From the NCBI GenBank assembly GCA_900556665.1, contig USPX01000022.1, positions 1-17,703 on the forward strand: a DNA stretch of 17,703 nucleotides, written 5' to 3'. This stretch comes from an uncultured Eubacteriales bacterium. Lineage in GTDB: Bacteria > Bacillota_A > Clostridia > Lachnospirales > Cellulosilyticaceae. Position 1 is the stretch's first letter. Every line of letters begins with the position of its first letter. The notes beneath the pieces are model-generated. The model worked only from the letters and a program-made list of their open reading frames with translations. It did no database searches and had not been told where the DNA came from. Of this stretch, positions 14,819 to 17,703 are shown piece by piece. Made by a program: the position numbers and the translations under genes.

Positions 14819-17703
14819 ATGTATAGTGATACTAAATACAAAGTAGGAATTGACATTGGTTATTCAACATTTAAGTATGTGATATTAGATAATGACAATA
14901 ATCTTATTAAAAAGGAGTACTTTTTCCATAAGGGAAAGGTTGAAATATATTATAATAAATTAATTAAGGAGCTAGAGGCTTTAGGGGATAAGCGATTCGT
15001 TATAGGGATTGTTGGGAACTTGGCTTCTAGGTTAGCACTTCATAAGAGGTATGGAGTGAATAATATTGTGGCCTTAGTTGAAGGGGCTAAGTATAAGAAT
15101 AAAGATGTGAAATCGATTATTGAAGTTGGGGCTCAGGATACACAGTTTGTGAATCAGATTAGTGAGAAGTCTCCAAGTGAATTGAGATTTTATACGAATA
15201 GTAGCTGTGCTTCTGGGACAGGAGCTTTCTTGGAGGAGCAGGCGACTAGATTGGGTATTAATATAGAAGATTTATCTGAACATGTAAGTAAGGCGACGAG
15301 TATTCCAAGAATTGCTGGTAGATGTAGTGTGTTCTCGAAGACGGATATGATCCATCATATGCAAGATGGTGTGGAGATTAATGATATTTTGCTAGGTTTA
15401 TGTTATGCCTTAGTAAGAAATTATAAATCTAATGTTATTCAGAAACATGAAATCCAAAAACCGGTCTTATTTGCTGGTGGTGTGATGCATAATGAGGGGG
15501 TTTTACGTGCCCTTAAGGATGTGCTTAAGCTTGATGATGAGGATATTATTTTAGATGAAGATCATGATTTCATAGGATGTTATGGTGCATGCAAGGTAGC
15601 AGAGTGTCAGAAGTACTATGCTCCGAAATCAGAGTTAGAAGTAATTCAAGTTGTGAAGAGTACAGCAGGAAAAAAAACTATTTTTGAACCACTTAAAGCT
15701 TTTGGTGAAGGGGATGCGCTTGATAAGCATCTTTGTAAATCGAAGGCGAGAGAAGGATATTTAGGAATAGATATTGGTTCAACGAGTGTGAATTTAGTTG
15801 TGGTAGATAAAGATAATGAAGTGATTGATTATATCTATACCAAAACAGATGGAAGACCTAAAGAAGTTGTATTACAAGGGATGGAAACATTACGTCAGAG
15901 GCTTGGTGAGGACTTTAAGTTTAAAGGAATCGGAACGACTGGTTCTGGACGCGTAATGATTGGCAAACTTATAGGTGCGGATTTTGTGGTGAATGAAATT
16001 ACAGCACAAGCAAAAGGTGCGACAGTTGTTGAACAAGGTGTAGATACAATTTTTGAAATCGGTGGTCAAGATTCAAAATACATTTACATACACAAGGGAA
16101 TCGTTAATAACTTTGAAATGAATAAAATCTGTGCGGCAGGTACAGGTGCTTTCATTGAAGAACAAGTTAAAAAGCTTGGTATTCAAGTTACTGAATTTGG
16201 AGAATATGCACTTAAGGGGGAAAATCCCGTTAACTTAGGTGACCGCTGTACAGTATTTATTGAAGGTAATATTGGAAAGGCCATTGCAGAGGGTGAAAAT
16301 ACAAATGATATTTGTGCTGGACTTGCTTATTCAATCGTAAAGAATTACTTAAATCGTGTTGTAGGAAATCGTAAGATTGGAAATAAGATTTTATTACAAG
16401 GTGGAATTGCGCATAATCAAGGCGCATTAAATGCCTTTAGAGCATTATTAGGTAAAGAAGTAATGGTACCACCATTCTTTAGTGTAACAGGTGCTTTAGG
16501 AATGGCAGTTCTTACAAAAGAACATTTACAAGAACGTAATGAACAAGCAGCCTTAAATAATGACTTAAAAGAGCAAGGTGAAAAGTTTTATTTAGAAAAC
16601 TATACGGGTGAAATTAATAAAGCTAAGAAAACAGTAGGGATTCCAAGAGTATTATTCATTAATAAAATGTTCCCTATGTTCAATGAGATTTTCACTAAGT
16701 TAGGTTACAACGTGGTACTTTCACAGGCTAGTAATGAAGAAATTGTAGCTTTAAGTCAGGAATATGCCTTTGAAGAAACATGTTTCCCAGTGAAATTAAT
16801 AACAGGACATTGTGCATGGTTATTGAAGCAAAAGGTAGACTATATTTTCCTACCACAGCTTTATACTATGAAACACGAAGGTTCTACTGCTAGAGAGGAT
16901 TATGCATGTGTTTATATGCAAACTTCTCCAAAGGTAATGGAAAGTGTATTTGACTTTGAAAAAGAAGGTGTAGAACTTATATCTCCAGCGTTATCATTTA
17001 ACTTTGGTAAGAAGTATATGATCGAAACGCTTTTAGGTATAGGCGAGCAACTTGGGAAAAACAAAGTAGAAACAACTATGGCTGTAATGGCTGGAATGAA
17101 GAAATTTATGTCCTATGAAAAGAAAATGGAAGAGCTAGGTAACAAGATTATTAAAAATGTAAATCCAAATCAAAAGGTATTTGTATTAATTAGCCGTGTT
17201 TACAATATCACTGATCCTACATTAAATATGGGGATTGAAGATAAGCTAATAGAAATGGGATATAATGTACTTCATTTAGGACATTTAGAAGCAAGTTGTA
17301 TAAAAATGAAAGATGAATACAGCAAAATGTGTTGGCCATTTGGGCAACATATCTTAACAGGACTTGAAGAGATTAAGAAGCATGATAATATGTTCCCAAT
17401 CTATATTACAAATCATGGTTGTGGACCAGATACAGTATTAATGCACTATTTTAAAGAAGAAATGCAGGATAAACCATACTTACATATTGAAATAGATGAG
17501 CATTCTTCTAAGATTGGTATTTTAACAAGATTAGAAGCTTTCGTTCATTCAATTAATCAATATGAAAAGATAGAAGAAGAAGCAAGTCCACTTCAAATTA
17601 ATATGGAAACAGAGAAAAAATATTTATTACCGAATATGCCATTGTACAGTGATGTCATGAAAGGATTCTTAGAAAAGCAAGGTCATGAAGTAGAATTATT
17701 AAA
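14819..17703 (+). CDS. 2-hydroxyacyl-CoA dehydratase activase-like fusion protein (3' end outside window)
   Basis: The open frame runs past the right edge; 961 residues are visible. It contains two tandem ASKHA-fold ATPase domains of the BcrAD/BadFG (HgdC) family. Domain 1 (about 8-275) has GIDIGYST, CASGTG with C130, and GRC with C169. Domain 2 (about 314-575) has GIDIGST, TGSGR, GGQDSKY, C438 (CAAGTG) and C477 (GDRC). Each cysteine pair is 39 residues apart, as in HgdC, where such pairs hold one 4Fe-4S cluster across a dimer. From about 606 a DUF2229/HgdB-like region follows, with C655, C665, C697 and C868 (NHGCGPD). The family activates radical dehydratases by ATP-driven electron transfer. 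The substrate of these large fusions is not known to me. The ATG has AGAGG 7 nt upstream. The promoter carries a Fur-like box. Confidence 0.88.
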   Translation, partial: MYSDTKYKVGIDIGYSTFKYVILDNDNNLIKKEYFFHKGKVEIYYNKLIKELEALGDKRFVIGIVGNLASRLALHKRYGVNNIVALVEGAKYKNKDVKSIIEVGAQDTQFVNQISEKSPSELRFYTNSSCASGTGAFLEEQATRLGINIEDLSEHVSKATSIPRIAGRCSVFSKTDMIHHMQDGVEINDILLGLCYALVRNYKSNVIQKHEIQKPVLFAGGVMHNEGVLRALKDVLKLDDEDIILDEDHDFIGCYGACKVAECQKYYAPKSELEVIQVVKSTAGKKTIFEPLKAFGEGDALDKHLCKSKAREGYLGIDIGSTSVNLVVVDKDNEVIDYIYTKTDGRPKEVVLQGMETLRQRLGEDFKFKGIGTTGSGRVMIGKLIGADFVVNEITAQAKGATVVEQGVDTIFEIGGQDSKYIYIHKGIVNNFEMNKICAAGTGAFIEEQVKKLGIQVTEFGEYALKGENPVNLGDRCTVFIEGNIGKAIAEGENTNDICAGLAYSIVKNYLNRVVGNRKIGNKILLQGGIAHNQGALNAFRALLGKEVMVPPFFSVTGALGMAVLTKEHLQERNEQAALNNDLKEQGEKFYLENYTGEINKAKKTVGIPRVLFINKMFPMFNEIFTKLGYNVVLSQASNEEIVALSQEYAFEETCFPVKLITGHCAWLLKQKVDYIFLPQLYTMKHEGSTAREDYACVYMQTSPKVMESVFDFEKEGVELISPALSFNFGKKYMIETLLGIGEQLGKNKVETTMAVMAGMKKFMSYEKKMEELGNKIIKNVNPNQKVFVLISRVYNITDPTLNMGIEDKLIEMGYNVLHLGHLEASCIKMKDEYSKMCWPFGQHILTGLEEIKKHDNMFPIYITNHGCGPDTVLMHYFKEEMQDKPYLHIEIDEHSSKIGILTRLEAFVHSINQYEKIEEEASPLQINMETEKKYLLPNMPLYSDVMKGFLEKQGHEVELL

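Overview
The window reads as chromosome from an AT-rich, anaerobic, low-GC Gram-positive bacterium, most likely a member of the Clostridia (Lachnospirales-like). The reasons are A/T-ending codons, AGGAGG-type ribosome binding sites, near-consensus vegetative promoters, a type III glutamine synthetase, an archaeal-type AspRS beside gatCAB, and a large protein of the 2-hydroxyacyl-CoA dehydratase activase family. All recognised genes are on the + strand. Genus is not assigned.

Region 1 (1-6440) is a glutamate synthase operon. A long AT-rich upstream region with a 12-bp inverted repeat leads into a strong promoter and a leader of about 160 nt. gltB and gltD follow, 11 bp apart, and end at a long-stem terminator.

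Region 2 (6441-13576) starts with a second strong promoter. It is followed within about 80 nt by an intrinsic terminator, which implies either a small RNA or an attenuated leader. Then come gatC, gatA, gatB, an archaeal-type (probably non-discriminating) aspartyl-tRNA synthetase, and glnA of type III. I see no terminator between gatC and glnA, and one strong terminator after glnA. The genes form a coherent nitrogen module. GlnA and GltBD make glutamine and glutamate. The AspRS probably charges tRNA-Asn with aspartate, and GatCAB converts Asp-tRNA-Asn (and Glu-tRNA-Gln) to the amide form using glutamine.

Region 3 (13577-14640) is about 1.06 kb without a believable gene. It carries four degenerate direct copies of a roughly 205-bp unit, spaced 234, 234 and 268 bp apart. 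Two inverted partial copies could fold with adjacent units into very large hairpins. Two base pairs in the arms change in a compensatory way between the two hairpins. It is richer in G and C by eye than the flanking genes and is the most unusual part of the window. I do not recognise the repeat family.

Region 4 (14641-17703) has a promoter overlapped downstream by a near-perfect Fur-box-like palindrome. It drives a large gene that runs off the right edge. The visible 961 residues contain two tandem ASKHA-type activase domains, each with the cluster-binding cysteine pair, followed by a DUF2229/HgdB-like region. Its substrate is unknown.
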